A stretch of 64,000 bases of DNA from Lewinellaceae bacterium (GCA_016716135.1 JADJWX010000007.1:310001-374000); one strand, 5' to 3'; positions 41,966 through 52,919 are shown, counted from the stretch's first letter. Made by a program: numbers and translations. The notes: generated by a model from the sequence alone, not told the origin.

Positions 41966-44632
41966 CTACCACAAAAACCGGTACGTCCACTTTACCAGGA
42001 AAATATTGCGCGGCGTCTGTCCGAACACATTGTCGAACAGGCTTTCCACCAATGGCGTTTGCAGGTCAAAACCCGCATCGGGCGTATTGCCCTGCGACCA
42101 TACCAGGTAGAGCTCCGAGCCCGGCACATATTCCCAGCGGATGACCAGGTTGGAACGAAACTGGATGAAATTGAAATCCGGCTGATCAAAGGCATAATCC
42201 AGGGTCCCGTCCTGGTCTTCATCAACAGAAAATCCACCACCGGCCGTTTGAAGTTCAGCTCCGCTATACCGGTGAAAACGCGCGTCATATTCCCGGTTTA
42301 GCGGGTCGGTCACATAACCGTAGTGCTGAAATTTTGCCCGGAAAATAAACGGTTGCCCGTAGTACTGCACCGTCAGGTCGGGTGTAATATTGTAATTCAG
42401 GCGTGCCGTCAGCGAAAAACTGCGCTGGTCGACTTCACTCACAATGACGCGCTGCTCCGGGCCGAAACTAACCTGTGCCACAAATTGATCCTGTTTGCGC
42501 CAACTCCGGTCGTAGGACGGATAAAGGCCCAGGCGCAGCGCATCCAGCGGCTGAAAGTTCAGGCCCGCATTCACACCGTGCGACCGCACGGTTCGGCCAA
42601 ACCCCCAGGCCTGGTAGACGCCGATATTGCCGTACACTTTTTTCCGGCTGTCGGAATTCAGGTTGACGTTCAAACCCGCGCCCGCCGGTTTGCGCAGCGA
42701 AGCGCCCCCGCGCAGGGCGTTGTTTGACACTTCATACGGGTTCCAGGTAAACCCCGTGCTAAAGTTCCAGTTGTTCTTAAACCAGGCCCAGGCGTTGGTA
42801 TTGAACGCCGAGTAGAGAAACTGCCCGCCAAAGTCCCAGCGCGCCCAATGGTTGTAGTTGACCTGAAAGGTACGAAACGCCGAAAACGGTTTTTGAACGC
42901 TGTAACTCCCCCAGGCAAAATGATTGATCTCGTCGGCGGCAAGTAAAAAGCCGATATCGTTCAGCTCCAAATCCGGGGAACGCCAGGTAATGCCGGATTC
43001 AAATTTATAAATGCCGCCCAGGCTGTCGGGTTTCCCGCCAATTTTACCAATACGAAATGTGCCGCCGGTGCCGGTCAGAGCTTTCCGGTTCGCATCGGCA
43101 ACCAGGTGTTCGGCGTTGCTGCGCTGAAAATTGTGCACAAAGCCGGTTTGGGTTTGAAAAATAGCTTCCGGGGTGCCTTCCACCCGGCTGAACAGAGCAT
43201 TGGCCCGAATGTACCACCAGCGGTTTTTCCAGAAATGCTGCAAATCCAGACCGCCGGAATACGCCGCGCGGTGTAGCCCGTCCAGGCCATTTTCCCGGTT
43301 GACCGCCGTGAACATGCCGCCAAAAACCGTATTTCCCTGGTCAAAATCTTTGAGCACGCGGCCCACAAAAAAGTTGGTCAAGGGCTCCACCAATTCCTGC
43401 CGGCGCTCGCCGGTATGATCGATCTCCGCCATCTCCCGCTGGGTCACACTTTCCAGAATACCCACCGACCAGCCTTTTTTGGTTTTTCCGCTAAACTTTG
43501 CAGCGCCGAGAATAGACGTATTCTGCGGAACATCCGCATACTCGCCGGGCGCCAGGTTGGGAAATCCATGCGGTGCGCCGCCAATGCGGCGGGAGTAAAA
43601 CAACAGGTCGGAGTCGTAATCGCCGCCGGCAGCAGAACCGGTAAGCTGATAATCGAACAGGTTTCGGCTTTCCATAAAAAACGGCCGGCGTTCGCTGAAA
43701 AAAACTTCATAGCCGTCGAGCCGAACGGCGCCTGGGTCAGCTTCCACCTGCCCGAAATCCGGGTTGATTGTAAAATCGAGGATCAGGTCGCGGGTCACAG
43801 CCAGTTTGCCGTCGAGCCCGACACTCAGCCGCCGGTCGGAACCATCGGCAAAGGGGTTGCCGGCTTGTTTCTCGTAATGCTCGGTTTGGGCCAGGACGTA
43901 AGGGGCCAGCTCGACCTGCCGGTTGGCGGGCAGGTTGCGCAAGCCCAGCAGTTCGCCGTAGGCGCTCACCCAAACGCCGGAATTTCGCGGAATGTACTGC
44001 CAGGTGGAGCGTTCTTCTTTCCGAAAAATGCGCCGCATGAGTTGGATGCCCCAAACGGGATCAGTCTGGTTGCCATAGCGCAGCTGACTGAACGGAATTT
44101 TCACTTCGGCAGTCCAACCCAGGCTGTCGGTATGCGTTTTGGCGTACCAAACGGGGTTCCAGTTGGGGTCCCAGTTATTGCCGTTGTCGGAAACAAATTC
44201 ATCATTTTTTACGCCGCTCACCGAGAGCGTAAAGGAAAATGCGGTGCGCAAATCATGGTAGCTGTCGATGTTGATCTCGACCCAATCGCCCGGAAATTCA
44301 TCCCGGCGCCCCATGCGTTGCACGATGCTGTCGGGCGCCGTGTCGTAACAGCGGTAACCGATGAGCAGGTATTTTTCATCAAAAAGGATCTTGAACTGCG
44401 TTTCCTGGGAAGGTGGAACAGCTTCGGTGGGTTGGTACTGGATAAATCCGCCGCCCCACTCCACCTGGTCCCAAATGGGTTCGTCGGGAATACCATCGAA
44501 GGTGATGGCGTCGTTCGCTACGGCAGCAGTGACGTATTGTTTTTTGGCAATATCGGCTTGTGGCGCCTGGGCAATTAAAACGTGCGGGAACAGCCCCAAA
44601 ACGGCTGTCAGAAGAAGTAGGAGGTGCTTCAT
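41966..44632 (-). CDS. DUF5916 outer-membrane protein with CBM9-like N-terminal domain
   Basis: An 888-residue protein from ATG 44632, with a signal peptide ending LIAQ. The first domain (about 30-225) is a CBM9/DOMON-like sandwich: ITFDGIPDEPIWDQVEWGG, DEKYLLIGYRCYDT, DWVEINIDSYHD, WTAEVKIPFSQLRY. The rest is the DUF5916 barrel-like region (DFTINPDFGQVEADP, VFFSERRPFFMESRNLFDY, ILGAAKFSGKTKKGWSVGIL), ending in an aromatic-rich C-terminus (FLVKWTYRFLW) typical of outer-membrane beta-barrels. Function unknown. The -7 box is at 44693-44700. Confidence 0.88.
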   Translation of the reverse strand: MKHLLLLLTAVLGLFPHVLIAQAPQADIAKKQYVTAAVANDAITFDGIPDEPIWDQVEWGGGFIQYQPTEAVPPSQETQFKILFDEKYLLIGYRCYDTAPDSIVQRMGRRDEFPGDWVEINIDSYHDLRTAFSFTLSVSGVKNDEFVSDNGNNWDPNWNPVWYAKTHTDSLGWTAEVKIPFSQLRYGNQTDPVWGIQLMRRIFRKEERSTWQYIPRNSGVWVSAYGELLGLRNLPANRQVELAPYVLAQTEHYEKQAGNPFADGSDRRLSVGLDGKLAVTRDLILDFTINPDFGQVEADPGAVRLDGYEVFFSERRPFFMESRNLFDYQLTGSAAGGDYDSDLLFYSRRIGGAPHGFPNLAPGEYADVPQNTSILGAAKFSGKTKKGWSVGILESVTQREMAEIDHTGERRQELVEPLTNFFVGRVLKDFDQGNTVFGGMFTAVNRENGLDGLHRAAYSGGLDLQHFWKNRWWYIRANALFSRVEGTPEAIFQTQTGFVHNFQRSNAEHLVADANRKALTGTGGTFRIGKIGGKPDSLGGIYKFESGITWRSPDLELNDIGFLLAADEINHFAWGSYSVQKPFSAFRTFQVNYNHWARWDFGGQFLYSAFNTNAWAWFKNNWNFSTGFTWNPYEVSNNALRGGASLRKPAGAGLNVNLNSDSRKKVYGNIGVYQAWGFGRTVRSHGVNAGLNFQPLDALRLGLYPSYDRSWRKQDQFVAQVSFGPEQRVIVSEVDQRSFSLTARLNYNITPDLTVQYYGQPFIFRAKFQHYGYVTDPLNREYDARFHRYSGAELQTAGGGFSVDEDQDGTLDYAFDQPDFNFIQFRSNLVIRWEYVPGSELYLVWSQGNTPDAGFDLQTPLVESLFDNVFGQTPRNIFLVKWTYRFLW

Positions 44633-44692
44633 TGTCAGAAAGGTTGTCGTTCGATTAAACGGTCGAAAGACATCAAACTGTTCCCGTGGTTG

Positions 44693-44700
44693 CAAATTTA
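44693..44700 (-). promoter_or_regulatory. -7 box TAAATTTG upstream of the DUF5916 gene
   Basis: An exact TAnnTTTG match on the minus strand, 60 bases before the ATG at 44632 and directly after the stop codon of the upstream ATP-grasp gene. Confidence 0.5.
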
Positions 44701-46254
44701 TCAGCCGTCCATACCGGCCGTCTCCCGATCCAATACATCCACCGTCGCCTGGTAAAGATCGGCTGCGCGCTCTGCCGTTTTGCCGATGCACACCATGCCC
44801 AGTTTTCCGTGCTCCGACAAGGCGCCGAGCAAGTGAAACATCGTTCCCTCCTGGGTGGTGGAATCGTACTGGATATTATGGCAAATGGCGATGTCGATCA
44901 GGTCTTCCGGCGTCAGGCCCCTGTAGGCATCGGATTGCAGGCTGTCGGTAGCCAGGTAATACCGGTTTTGGCCGTTCGGCATTTGATACAAGCCGGTGTG
45001 GTGGTCGTAATAGCCGTCGGTCAGGAATTTGAGCATCAGGTACGGGTGGGTGGTGCCGCCTTTGCGAAGGTTAATTTCGATGGCGTAATGTTTCCACCAG
45101 CCCTGGGGTTCTTTTACCGAAATAAAATCGACACCAAAGCGCCCGATGACACCTTCCCGGCACAATTCCTCTGCCACCTGGTTCCCCATTTTACCGATCT
45201 CGTGCACATATTCCGGGTTAGCCGGAAAGGTAGCCCCCTGGTACACCTGCCCCGATTCGCCGCCCAGCATTTGGTCGTGGGTAGAGATCACCACGATTTG
45301 TTGGAGCGGGTTGATCCGGCATTGCACCGAGGGCGACGATTTGATCGATCCATCGATAAACATTTCGACGATCCCGTGCATAGCCTCCATTTTTTCCGAA
45401 AAAACCTCGAACGTCAAATCCGGCGCCACCATTTTTAAGTTTTCCCGCAGGGTATCCATGTCGTCCGGGAAACCGGCTTTCTCATAGGAATAAACGGCAT
45501 TCCCTTCCCCGGAAAAGCCGTCGTTGAGTTTTACCACGGCTTTTCGCATTTCAGGGTACTCCAGTTTTAACTCCTGCAAGGCAGCCAACACCTCAACCAT
45601 ATTTTTCAGGTTTTCGTACCCCGGCGGCACATGCAAGCCGGCGCGCCGGCAAATTTCGCGGCTGCCGCTTTTAGTTCCCCAATAGCTCAGGGAAGCCGGG
45701 CAGCCGTAGAGCGGAATGCCCAGGCGTAGCGATAGCTCGTGCTCCAGCCAGGTAATATTGAAACCTGCCAGGTGGGCTACATGGTTGGACGGAATATAAC
45801 TTTTGATCTTTTCGATAAGCCGCGGGCGGGCCAGAATTTTTTCCGTCAGCGAACGCGGCGAGGAGTCGTAGCAGCAAAGCAACGTAAGGCGTTGCCGGGC
45901 GTGGCGGGTGGTGATGCCAGGCAGGAGGTGCAGGTAGTAGTCGATGATCACTTTGTCGATGGGCGTGCTGCTCAGGTAAATGATGTTGGTGCGGGGTTTG
46001 CGCAGCAAAAGCAGCATGCAAAGCAGGCGCTCTTCGTAGTGATTGACGCCGGCGATTTTGGCCAGGATTTCCGGGTCAAGTGTGTTGCTCGGGTTGATCA
46101 CCACCGTTTTTGGCGCCAACGGATCGGGAAAATACTTTTCGAACTGGGCGATCAAATCCTGCTGCAACGTCGCAAGACGCTTTTCGGCGCCGGGAAAGGA
46201 AAGGTGTAGGGCAGCTTCCATGTCGGACAGAGGCGTTTGGTTCGGAACATACAT
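44701..46254 (-). CDS. ATP-grasp peptide ligase of the PGM1-related family
   Basis: A 517-residue cytosolic protein. The N-terminal pre-ATP-grasp region has VINPSNTLDPEILAKIAGVN, HYEERLLCMLLLLRKP and LLPGITTRHARQRL. The ATP-grasp core follows: AVVKLNDGFSGEGNAVY (phosphate-binding lysine and glycine loop), VQCRINPLQQIVVISTHDQM and FGVDFISVKEP with AIEINLRKGGTTHP (metal-binding Glu/Asn). The C-terminal domain has NIQYDSTTQEGTMFHLLGAL. PGM1 of pheganomycin biosynthesis joins peptides to a non-standard amino acid; most relatives are orphan ligases and the substrate here is unknown. It lies between crtB and a DUF5916 gene on the same strand. Confidence 0.83.
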   Translation of the reverse strand: MYVPNQTPLSDMEAALHLSFPGAEKRLATLQQDLIAQFEKYFPDPLAPKTVVINPSNTLDPEILAKIAGVNHYEERLLCMLLLLRKPRTNIIYLSSTPIDKVIIDYYLHLLPGITTRHARQRLTLLCCYDSSPRSLTEKILARPRLIEKIKSYIPSNHVAHLAGFNITWLEHELSLRLGIPLYGCPASLSYWGTKSGSREICRRAGLHVPPGYENLKNMVEVLAALQELKLEYPEMRKAVVKLNDGFSGEGNAVYSYEKAGFPDDMDTLRENLKMVAPDLTFEVFSEKMEAMHGIVEMFIDGSIKSSPSVQCRINPLQQIVVISTHDQMLGGESGQVYQGATFPANPEYVHEIGKMGNQVAEELCREGVIGRFGVDFISVKEPQGWWKHYAIEINLRKGGTTHPYLMLKFLTDGYYDHHTGLYQMPNGQNRYYLATDSLQSDAYRGLTPEDLIDIAICHNIQYDSTTQEGTMFHLLGALSEHGKLGMVCIGKTAERAADLYQATVDVLDRETAGMDG

Positions 46255-46367
46255 GCGAACAAGTTAGGATAGCTTGCTCACCAATGCCGCTGATGCCGGC
46301 TATGCCGGGGGGTGATTTTCATCGGTTGTATTTTACCGCAAAGCCGCGACGGGCAGGGGGAAGCCCC

Positions 46368-46402
46368 TACTCGTCCTACGACTCTAAGTCGTAGGACGAG
46401 TA
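46368..46402. terminator. Perfect 16-bp hairpin upstream of the ATP-grasp gene / downstream of crtB
   Basis: TACTCGTCCTACGACT (46368-46383) and its exact complement (46387-46402) enclose a 3-base loop. It follows the crtB stop in the minus orientation and is a plausible terminator, though no long T-run follows. The rest of 46255-46433 holds no gene. Confidence 0.6.
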
Positions 46403-46433
46403 ATCGCGCCTCCTTTTACTCCATGGAGAATAC

Positions 46434-47276
46434 CTACAGAAAATCAAACCGGTGCCGCAGGGCCGAGCTGCAAAGCAGGTAAAATTTCCGTTTGTCCGAA
46501 ACCCGGAAACGCCGCTGTGCAATATGATGTGCCTGCGCATTTTTTATTTTCGCAAACAACTGCGTGTAATACTTATAGGCCAGGTAAACACCGAGCCGGG
46601 TGCCGGGCGGCAGGCGCCGGATACCTTCGAGTGCGGCATCGAAATCGGCCTGAATGTCGGCCTCGATGTGTGCTTTTGCGCTGTTGTCAAAATTATTGAA
46701 ATCCACTTCCGGAAAATACACCCGGCCGCGGTCGTCGTAATCGCTCTTGATGTCCCGCAGGAAATTTATTTTTTGAAAAGCAGCCCCCAGCCGGCGTGCC
46801 GGGTCGCGGAGCGACTCGAATTTTTCCGTATCCCCCTCGCAGAAAACACGCAGGCACATCAACCCGACCACTTCGGCCGAGCCGTAGATGTATGCGTCGT
46901 AGGCCGCTTTGTCGAACGTGTTTTCATACAAATCCGTTTCCATGCTCTGCAGAAAAGCATCGATCAGTTCCCGCTCGATACGGTACTGATGCACCACCTG
47001 TTGAAATGCGTGCAATACCGGATTCAGGCTTATCCGCTCCTCAATAGCCCGGTAGGTGTCTTCCCGAAACCGGTCCAGCAATTGTTGTTTGGGGTAATCG
47101 TGAAACGTGTCCACAATTTCGTCGGCAAACCGGACAAAGCCGTAAATGCCGCAAATCGGCGCCCTGAACCGCTTGTGAAACAGCCGGATGCCCAGAGAAA
47201 ACGAGGTGGAATACCGCCGGGTGATCAGGCTGCTGCATTCCGAACAGGTGCGGTCGTACAGGTCGACGTGGTTCAT
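46434..47276 (-). CDS. crtB: Phytoene/squalene synthase family, probably phytoene synthase
   Basis: Condenses two geranylgeranyl diphosphates to phytoene. The 280-residue protein carries the two aspartate-rich motifs, FADEIVDTFHD and NFLRDIKSDYDDRGR, plus RRYSTSFSLGIRL and YIYGSAEVVGLMCLRVF. It lies 18 bases downstream of crtI on the same strand, which fixes the carotenoid role. Confidence 0.94.
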   Translation of the reverse strand: MNHVDLYDRTCSECSSLITRRYSTSFSLGIRLFHKRFRAPICGIYGFVRFADEIVDTFHDYPKQQLLDRFREDTYRAIEERISLNPVLHAFQQVVHQYRIERELIDAFLQSMETDLYENTFDKAAYDAYIYGSAEVVGLMCLRVFCEGDTEKFESLRDPARRLGAAFQKINFLRDIKSDYDDRGRVYFPEVDFNNFDNSAKAHIEADIQADFDAALEGIRRLPPGTRLGVYLAYKYYTQLFAKIKNAQAHHIAQRRFRVSDKRKFYLLCSSALRHRFDFL

Positions 47277-47294
47277 GTTTTTCTTTTTTAAAGG

Positions 47295-48767
47295 TTAGTG
47301 GGTTTTCGCGATTTCCCGGGCTACCACCTGCCCGCTGATCAGCGCGGGCGGAACACCAGGGCCGGGCACGGTGAGTTGGCCGGTGTAAAATAGATTGGAG
47401 ACGTGCTTGTTGCGCAGTTTGGGTTTCAAAAAAGCAGTTTGCAGCAAGGTGTTGGCCAGGCCGTAGGCATTGCCCTTGAACGCATGGTAATCCGCCACAA
47501 AATCGGCATGCGCATACGACCGTTTGAAACACACTGCCGGCAGTATCGATTGGCCCGTCAGTCGCTCCAGCCGTTGCATGACCAGTTGGTAATAATGTTC
47601 CCGGATTTCCGGGGTATCCTCCAGCCCGGGAGCAACCGGGATCAGGATAAACAAATTTTCATGGCCGTCAGGGGCAACCGAAGGGTCGGTTACGGAAGGG
47701 GCACAGACATAAAAAAGCGGTTTTTCGGGCCACCTAGGCGACTCGTAAATTTCCTGCGCGTGCCGGCCAAAATCTTCATCAAAAAAGAGGTTGTGGTGCC
47801 GCAGGCCGGCAAGCCGTTTGTTCAAACCGACATAAAACAGCAGGCAGGACGGCGCCATGGTACGCGAAGCCCAGTATTGGTCGCTGTAATTGCGTGCGCC
47901 TGCTCCCAGCAAACGCGTTTCGATGTGCTGGTAATCAGCGGCACCAACAACCACATCTGCCGGGAATGCTGAATTGTCTGTAGTTTGTACCGCTTGGGCA
48001 CGGCCGTTTTCCACCCGGATTTGCCGGACTTCCTTCCCCAATTCCACCCGGACACCCAGTTCCCGGGCCAGCGCCACCATGCCTTCCACAATTTTGTACA
48101 TGCCACCCATGGGATACCAGGTGCCCAATGCCATGTCGGCGTAATTCATCAGACTGTACAGGGCCGGTGTTTTTTGTGGAGTGGCGCCCAGAAAAAGTAC
48201 TGGAAATTCGAGCAGTTTGATCAGTTTTTCGTTCCGGAACAACTGCCGCACATGACCTGACATCGAGGTGAACATTTGCAAGCGCACCAGGCTGGTCAGC
48301 AGTCGCCAATCGGCAAATTCACGGATGCTGTGGCTGGGTTTCTGCACAAAATCGTTCATGCCGACCCGGTATTTATACCCGGCTTCGGACAAAAACTTGC
48401 GCAAATTATTCGTACTGCCAGGCTCATATTGTTCAAACAAGGCTTCCAGCTCCGGCATGGTAGCAGGAAGTTCCATTTTGTCACCCGGCCCAAAGTGCAC
48501 GGCATAGGAAGGGTCGAGGCGGACCAGATCATAGTAGTCGGCTGTTTTTTTGCCAAACCGCTCAAAAAAGCGATCGAACACATCGGGCATCCAATACCAC
48601 GAAGGGCCCATGTCAAACACAAATCCGGCTTCCGAGAAATACCGCGCGCGACCGCCCGGCACCGCGTTTTTTTCAAGAACTGTCACGTCAAAACCTTCGG
48701 CAGCCAAATGACAGGCTGCGGAAAGGCCGGCGAACCCGGCGCCAATGATGGCTGCTTTTTTGGTCAT
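47295..48767 (-). CDS. crtI: Phytoene desaturase
   Basis: FAD-dependent desaturase that converts phytoene towards lycopene. From ATG 48767 it is 490 residues: KAAIIGAGFAGLSAACHLAA and VTVLEKNAVPGGRARYF form the dinucleotide-binding start, FDMGPSWYWMPDVF the substrate-pocket region, and NLFYTGQLTVPGPGVPPALI the C-terminal FAD signature. It heads the crtI-crtB unit; later carotenoid genes (cyclase, ketolase, hydroxylase) are not in the window. Confidence 0.95.
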   Translation of the reverse strand: MTKKAAIIGAGFAGLSAACHLAAEGFDVTVLEKNAVPGGRARYFSEAGFVFDMGPSWYWMPDVFDRFFERFGKKTADYYDLVRLDPSYAVHFGPGDKMELPATMPELEALFEQYEPGSTNNLRKFLSEAGYKYRVGMNDFVQKPSHSIREFADWRLLTSLVRLQMFTSMSGHVRQLFRNEKLIKLLEFPVLFLGATPQKTPALYSLMNYADMALGTWYPMGGMYKIVEGMVALARELGVRVELGKEVRQIRVENGRAQAVQTTDNSAFPADVVVGAADYQHIETRLLGAGARNYSDQYWASRTMAPSCLLFYVGLNKRLAGLRHHNLFFDEDFGRHAQEIYESPRWPEKPLFYVCAPSVTDPSVAPDGHENLFILIPVAPGLEDTPEIREHYYQLVMQRLERLTGQSILPAVCFKRSYAHADFVADYHAFKGNAYGLANTLLQTAFLKPKLRNKHVSNLFYTGQLTVPGPGVPPALISGQVVAREIAKTH

Positions 48768-48845
48768 GCGATTTGTTTTGACAATAATTTCCGATTGCAA
48801 CTCACAAGATAACCCATGAATTTTAACAGGCCCGGAATTACCAAT

Positions 48846-48880
48846 GTTAACCAAACAGAGCAAGTTTTTTTTTGTTTAAC
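48846..48880. promoter_or_regulatory. Inverted GTTAACCAAACA / TTGTTTAAC, possible operator
   Basis: The two half-sites lie 14 bases apart in the divergent gap between crtI and the kinase gene. Carotenoid clusters are often controlled by MerR-type regulators at such repeats, but no regulator is in the window. The remaining gap (48768-49031) shows no gene. Confidence 0.3.
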
Positions 48881-49031
48881 AAAAAAATAAGATGGCTAAA
48901 CAAAAGAGCCTGCAAGGCCGTAAGAACACTTTTTGGGGCAGAAAAAAATCTGCCGCAGGGGTTTTCTGCAAAATTCTGATCTTTGAATGGCGTATTGCTT
49001 TACTTTGCATTTTTGGCCATTCAAACAATCA

Positions 49032-50297
<1,266 letters not shown>

Positions 50298-50308
50298 AAC
50301 CCTTTTTT

Positions 50309-51571
50309 ATGGTGCAAAAACTGCTACTGCTACTGCTCGTGCCCCTGCAACTGACAGCCCAGCTGCAACAAGTTGGTCATCTATCTTATGGCAGTACCAC
50401 CCTGGCGGGCTGCTGGCATTATGTCGATCAGCAGGGCACTGAATATGCACTTGTTGGCACCAGCCAGGGCCTGAGCATTGTGGATGTCAGCAACCCGGCG
50501 GCACCGGTCGAACGTTTTGCCGTACCAGGCCTGACCAACAATTGGCGGGAGGTAAAAACCTGGGGCAATTTTGCCTATGTGAGCACCGAAGCCAACAACA
50601 GCGGCATCACCATCGTCGACCTGGGCGCCCTGCCCGATACGGTTACGTTCAAAGCCTGGATGGGCAGCCCCGAAATTCCGATCAATAAAAGCCATGCCCT
50701 GGCCTGTGCCGACGGTTATTTATATATTTTCGGCGGCACGCAATCCGGCGCCGTGATCTGCGATCTGGCCGACCCCTGGAACCCCGTGATCAAAAGCGTC
50801 TACAACCAAAATTATATCCATGACGGGTATATCCGGGGCGACACGCTCTGGGCCAGCGAAATCTACAAGGGCCAGTTCAGTGTGATCGATGTGTCGGACA
50901 AAACCAAGCCGGTTGTGCTGGCCACACAAGCAACGCCGGGGCGTTTTAACCACAATTCCTGGCTTTCCGACGACAGTAAAATCCTGTTCACTGCCGACGA
51001 AAAATCCAACACACCGCTGGGCGCCTTCGAGGTTTCCGACCTGGAAAACATCACCCAACTCGACCTGTACTACCCCAGTATCCGCCCGGTGCAGGAAGTG
51101 CACAACGTGCGCGTACTCAAGGATTTTCTGGTAAACGCATCCTACGGCGGCCAGTTGACAATTGTTGACGCCAACCGCCCCGATAATCTGATCGAAACAG
51201 CCTGGGCCAGCCTCGGCAATTCGCTGGTTTGGGATGCCGACCCGTACCTGCCTTCAGGCATCATTTTGGCAACAGCCAAGCAAGAAGGCTTGTTTATTTT
51301 CCAACCGACCTACGCCCGCGCCAGCTACATCGAAGGCCGGGTGACCGATGCTGCCACCGGCCTGCCATTGCCCAAGGTTAAAGTGATGGTGCGCAGCACG
51401 TACAATGCCGACGTCACCGGCGCCGACGGCATTTTTAAAACCGGTGCAGCAACTCCCGGCTCGTACACCGTGCAGGTAGGTAAAATTGGGTACAAACCGC
51501 ACACCGTTTCCAATGTTGTTGTGACTGCCGGCGAAGTGACCTGGCTGGAAGTGTCGCTGGAGCATTACTAA
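50309..51571 (+). CDS. Choice-of-anchor B family secreted protein with LVIVD repeats
   Basis: A 420-residue protein with a signal peptide ending LTAQ. Beta-propeller-like repeats with the LVIVD core occur (GLSIVDVSNPAAPV, GITIVDLGALPDTV, QFSVIDVSDKTKPV, QLTIVDANRPDNL), including the anchor-B landmark HDGYIRGDTLWASEIYKG. The last 90 residues form a carboxypeptidase-regulatory-like domain (IEGRVTDAATGLPLPKVKVM, ADGIFKTGAATPGSYTVQV). No T9SS sorting domain follows. Probably cell-surface; ligand unknown. Confidence 0.87.
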   Translation: MVQKLLLLLLVPLQLTAQLQQVGHLSYGSTTLAGCWHYVDQQGTEYALVGTSQGLSIVDVSNPAAPVERFAVPGLTNNWREVKTWGNFAYVSTEANNSGITIVDLGALPDTVTFKAWMGSPEIPINKSHALACADGYLYIFGGTQSGAVICDLADPWNPVIKSVYNQNYIHDGYIRGDTLWASEIYKGQFSVIDVSDKTKPVVLATQATPGRFNHNSWLSDDSKILFTADEKSNTPLGAFEVSDLENITQLDLYYPSIRPVQEVHNVRVLKDFLVNASYGGQLTIVDANRPDNLIETAWASLGNSLVWDADPYLPSGIILATAKQEGLFIFQPTYARASYIEGRVTDAATGLPLPKVKVMVRSTYNADVTGADGIFKTGAATPGSYTVQVGKIGYKPHTVSNVVVTAGEVTWLEVSLEHY

Positions 51572-51683
51572 ATGTAAAAGTCAAAATGTAAAATGTAAAA
51601 GTCAAAAGGTAATTGGAGCCGGCCAAAGGCCATCTCGGCCTACCTTTTGACTTTTACATGTTGACTTTTACATTTTACATTTA
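51570..51683. repeat. TGTAAAAGTCAAAA-word inverted repeat between the anchor-B gene and truB
   Basis: The left arm 51570-51611 and right arm 51641-51683 are built of AATGTAAAA and GTCAAAA words in inverted order; the loop holds GGCC pairs. It begins in the stop codon and ends five bases before the truB ATG. Confidence 0.8.
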
Positions 51684-51688
51684 TTACC

Positions 51689-52495
51689 ATGCTGAAAATC
51701 CTTGCTCCCGGAGCACTATTCCCTACCGAATTCCCGAAAGGCGCCATCCTGCTGGTGGACAAACCCCTGGGCTGGACGTCCTTTGATGTGGTCAACAAAA
51801 TCCGCTACCTGCTTTCGCGCAAGCTGGGGGTCAAACGCATTAAAATCGGGCACGCCGGTACCCTGGACCCGCTTGCATCCGGCTTGTTGATCCTTTGCAC
51901 CGGCGATTACACAAAAAAAATCGAGTCGCTCCAGGCACTCGAAAAAGAATACACCGGCACGATCACCTTCGGCGCCACCACCCCGTCCTACGACCTGGAA
52001 AAACCCGTCGACGCTACCTACCCCACCGCACAGTTGAACGATGCCTTGCTCCAGAACCTGTGCGTTCAGTTTACCGGCGAAATCGAACAACTCCCTCCGA
52101 TGTTTTCAGCGGTAAAAGTAGACGGCAAACGGCTTTACAAAAATGCCCGGACGGGGCAGGAGGTAGCGTTGGCACTGCGGCCTGTGCGCGTGGATTTGTT
52201 CGAACTCGGGCCCTTGCACAACATTGAGCCCGAAACCATCGCCCCGGAACCCATAATCCTGAATAAAAAAGGCGCACCGATTTACCAGCACCCCGAGTAT
52301 GCCGGGGGGGTGAAATGTACGTTCCGGGTAGTGTGCGGTAAGGGGACCTATATCCGGTCGCTGGCGCACGACCTGGGGCAGGCCGCCGGTTCGGGCGCAT
52401 ACCTCAGCAGCCTGCGGCGCACCCGTACGGGCGGTTTTTCGGTAGCGGATGCCTGGTCGGTGGAGGCGCTGGCGGCGTGGATCGGTGCAGTTTAG
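51689..52495 (+). CDS. truB: tRNA pseudouridine(55) synthase
   Basis: Makes pseudouridine in the T-arm of tRNAs. The 268-residue protein has ILLVDKPLGWTSFDVVNKIR, GHAGTLDPLASGLLILCTG (catalytic Asp), KEYTGTITFGATTPSYDLE, QLPPMFSAVKVDGKRLY and RVVCGKGTYIRSLAHDLG. It lacks a C-terminal PUA extension, as in other Bacteroidota forms. Confidence 0.96.
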   Translation: MLKILAPGALFPTEFPKGAILLVDKPLGWTSFDVVNKIRYLLSRKLGVKRIKIGHAGTLDPLASGLLILCTGDYTKKIESLQALEKEYTGTITFGATTPSYDLEKPVDATYPTAQLNDALLQNLCVQFTGEIEQLPPMFSAVKVDGKRLYKNARTGQEVALALRPVRVDLFELGPLHNIEPETIAPEPIILNKKGAPIYQHPEYAGGVKCTFRVVCGKGTYIRSLAHDLGQAAGSGAYLSSLRRTRTGGFSVADAWSVEALAAWIGAV

Positions 52496-52497
52496 AT

Positions 52498-52505
52498 TAT
52501 CTTTG
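52498..52505 (+). promoter_or_regulatory. -7 box TATCTTTG five bases before the YjbR ATG
   Basis: An exact TAnnTTTG match two bases after the truB stop and five bases before the ATG at 52511, predicting a leaderless or nearly leaderless transcript. Confidence 0.55.
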
Positions 52506-52510
52506 TCCTT

Positions 52511-52858
52511 ATGGACATCGAATCTCTGCGCGACTTCTGTCTTTCCCTGCCCGGCGCCACGGAAGCCATCCGCTGGGAGCACCACCTCAACTTTTATATC
52601 GGCGGTAAAATGTTTTGCATCAGCACCCTCGATGCCGAAGGCCGTGTGAGTTTTAAGGTGCCGGATGAGCAGTACGAAGAAATTGCCGCCCGCCCCGGCA
52701 TGATCAAAGCGCCCTACCTGGCACGCATGAAATGGGTGTTTGTCGAACACTACGACAGTTTGCCCGACGACGAATGGCGTGCATTGCTTACCGACTCCTA
52801 CCGCCTTGTCCGGGAAAAACTCCCCAAAAAGGTACAATCCGGCCTCCCCGCATTTTAA
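52511..52858 (+). CDS. MmcQ/YjbR family protein
   Basis: A 115-residue protein with the family start MDIESLRDFCLSLPGATEAI, the WEHHLNFYIGGKMFCIS strand pair and a C-terminal SYRLVREKLPKKVQ helix. The fold resembles a double-wing DNA-binding domain, but the function is not established. Cytosolic; has its own promoter. Confidence 0.88.
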   Translation: MDIESLRDFCLSLPGATEAIRWEHHLNFYIGGKMFCISTLDAEGRVSFKVPDEQYEEIAARPGMIKAPYLARMKWVFVEHYDSLPDDEWRALLTDSYRLVREKLPKKVQSGLPAF

Positions 52859-52919
52859 AAACCCCTGCTTGAACAATCCCGTAACACCCCAATTCCGTTA
52901 GGGTTAAAATTGAACGCCG

